The notes under the pieces are model-generated. The model was not told where the DNA came from. It worked only from the letters and a program-made list of their open reading frames with translations, and searched no databases. Below are positions 63,360 to 64,000 of a DNA stretch of 64,000 nt, one piece after another. The first letter of the stretch is position 1. Each line of letters opens with the position of its first letter. The translations under genes and the position numbers were made by a program. Origin of the DNA: Gynuella sp. Lineage in GTDB: Bacteria > Pseudomonadota > Gammaproteobacteria > Pseudomonadales > Natronospirillaceae. The stretch covers positions 1 through 64,000 of the forward strand of contig JANQHX010000016.1 of NCBI GenBank assembly GCA_028282465.1, written 5' to 3'.

Positions 63360-64000
63360 ATGTCAAATAAACGCCCACTTTATATTCGATACGCCGGCCC
63401 TGTCCTGCTGGAAACACCACTTCTAAATAAAGGCAGTGCTTTCACCAAAGAAGAGCGACACTATTTCAACCTTGAAGGTTTGCTGCCTCACAACATTGAG
63501 ACCATTGATGAACAAGCGCAACGGGCCTATCACCAGCTTTGCTCGTTCTCAAATGACCTAGATAAACACATCTACCTTCGAAATATTCAAGACACCAACG
63601 AAACGCTCTATTTCAAAGTGGTGACCAATCACCTAGAAGAAATCATGCCACTTATTTACACCCCCACGGTAGGTGCAGCCTGTGAGCAGTTTTCAAAAAT
63701 TTATCGTCGCAAACGTGGACTGTTTATTTCTTACCCAGACATAGATCGCATCGACGACATGCTTCAAAACGCCACAAAGCAAAATGTGAAAGTGATAGTG
63801 GTTACTGACGGTGAAAGAATTCTAGGCCTAGGGGATCAAGGGATTGGTGGCATGGGAATTCCCGTTGGAAAACTGGCTCTCTACACTGCCTGTGGCGGTA
63901 TTAGCCCGGCCTATACATTACCTGTAGTGCTGGATGTAGGCTGCAATAACCCTAATTTGATAGACGACCCCATGTATATGGGTTGGCGTAACCCAAGGAT
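63360..64000 (+). CDS. maeA: NAD-dependent malic enzyme (5' part, runs off the window)
   Basis: The first 213 codons of a malic enzyme. The ATG at 63360 opens a frame beginning [18 protein letters not shown]. Conserved segments of the SfcA/MaeA class are [67 protein letters not shown] and [15 protein letters not shown]. The catalytic Tyr of YTPTVG is present. It converts malate to pyruvate with reduction of NAD. No strong ribosome site is visible. The gene continues past position 64000. Confidence 0.95.
   Translation, partial: MSNKRPLYIRYAGPVLLETPLLNKGSAFTKEERHYFNLEGLLPHNIETIDEQAQRAYHQLCSFSNDLDKHIYLRNIQDTNETLYFKVVTNHLEEIMPLIYTPTVGAACEQFSKIYRRKRGLFISYPDIDRIDDMLQNATKQNVKVIVVTDGERILGLGDQGIGGMGIPVGKLALYTACGGISPAYTLPVVLDVGCNNPNLIDDPMYMGWRNPR

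Noticed and set aside
1-64000. CRISPR array, tRNA/rRNA genes, insertion sequences or prophage
   Set aside because: No direct-repeat array with regular spacers, no cloverleaf or rRNA segments noticed, and no transposase, integrase or phage structural gene among the translations.

Overview
The window looks like the chromosome of a heterotrophic, aerobic marine-type gammaproteobacterium. It has moderate, AT-leaning composition. Its gene content fits that group: an OxyR-linked ahpCF locus, PuuD/PuuE-type purine catabolism, large FadE-type acyl-CoA dehydrogenases behind PsrA-like boxes, and a DUF971 protein. No rRNA, tRNA, CRISPR array, insertion sequence or prophage gene was seen. Nearly all of the sequence is coding. 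The last gene (malic enzyme) runs off the right edge.

Layout. 1-4.2 kb: an SDR oxidoreductase, then oxyR divergent from ahpC-ahpF. 4.3-5.9 kb: an orphan acidic lipoprotein. 5.9-13.8 kb (minus strand): a BMP-type nucleoside/purine ABC transporter (binding protein, ATPase, two permeases) followed by an isopenicillin-N-synthase-like Fe(II) oxygenase, bioA and yaaA. A soluble hybrid histidine kinase with a LacI-type sensor domain (14.1-17.3 kb) diverges from it. 17.4-20.8 kb: a second orphan lipoprotein and transketolase. 21.2-24.4 kb: a tight four-gene operon of a His-rich membrane protein, a KAS III-like condensing enzyme, a haem-oxygenase-like diiron enzyme and an unknown protein. 24.4-25.1 kb: a CbiM-like membrane protein; a perfect FNR/Anr box lies in its upstream region.

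25.5-36.0 kb is the most unusual region. One operon encodes an SsuA/NrtA-type ABC importer, a membrane protein with a Cys-Cys motif, a SCO protein and a dihaem cytochrome c. A second encodes a GntR regulator, an AprA/fumarate-reductase-like flavoprotein, an AprB-like ferredoxin, a HEAT-repeat protein, a 7Fe ferredoxin, a DUF971 protein and a YeiH-type exporter. The same palindrome sits in front of both operons, so they probably form one regulon for uptake and redox processing of an unidentified, possibly sulfur-containing, compound.

36.1-54.8 kb is a purine catabolic island: xdhA-xdhB-xdhC-uraD-uraH-guaD-puuD, 8-oxoguanine deaminase, a second IPNS-like oxygenase, a second BMP-type ABC transporter, and puuE allantoinase. 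Together they take guanine, xanthine and 8-oxoguanine through urate, 5-hydroxyisourate and OHCU to allantoin and allantoate. No allantoicase or ureidoglycolate enzyme is present. An almost identical palindrome (TGACCA-2-TGGTCA) lies in front of xdhA and between the transporter and puuE, which suggests one regulator for the island. A BLUF photoreceptor, a GNAT acetyltransferase and an SBP_3-like periplasmic protein are embedded here.

55-64 kb: a SulP anion transporter with STAS domain, two acyl-CoA dehydrogenases behind tandem PsrA-type operators, a universal stress protein, a nitrate/nitrite-sensor-type chemoreceptor and the start of an NAD-type malic enzyme.

All functional calls rest on motifs and family resemblance read from translations. 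No database search was run.
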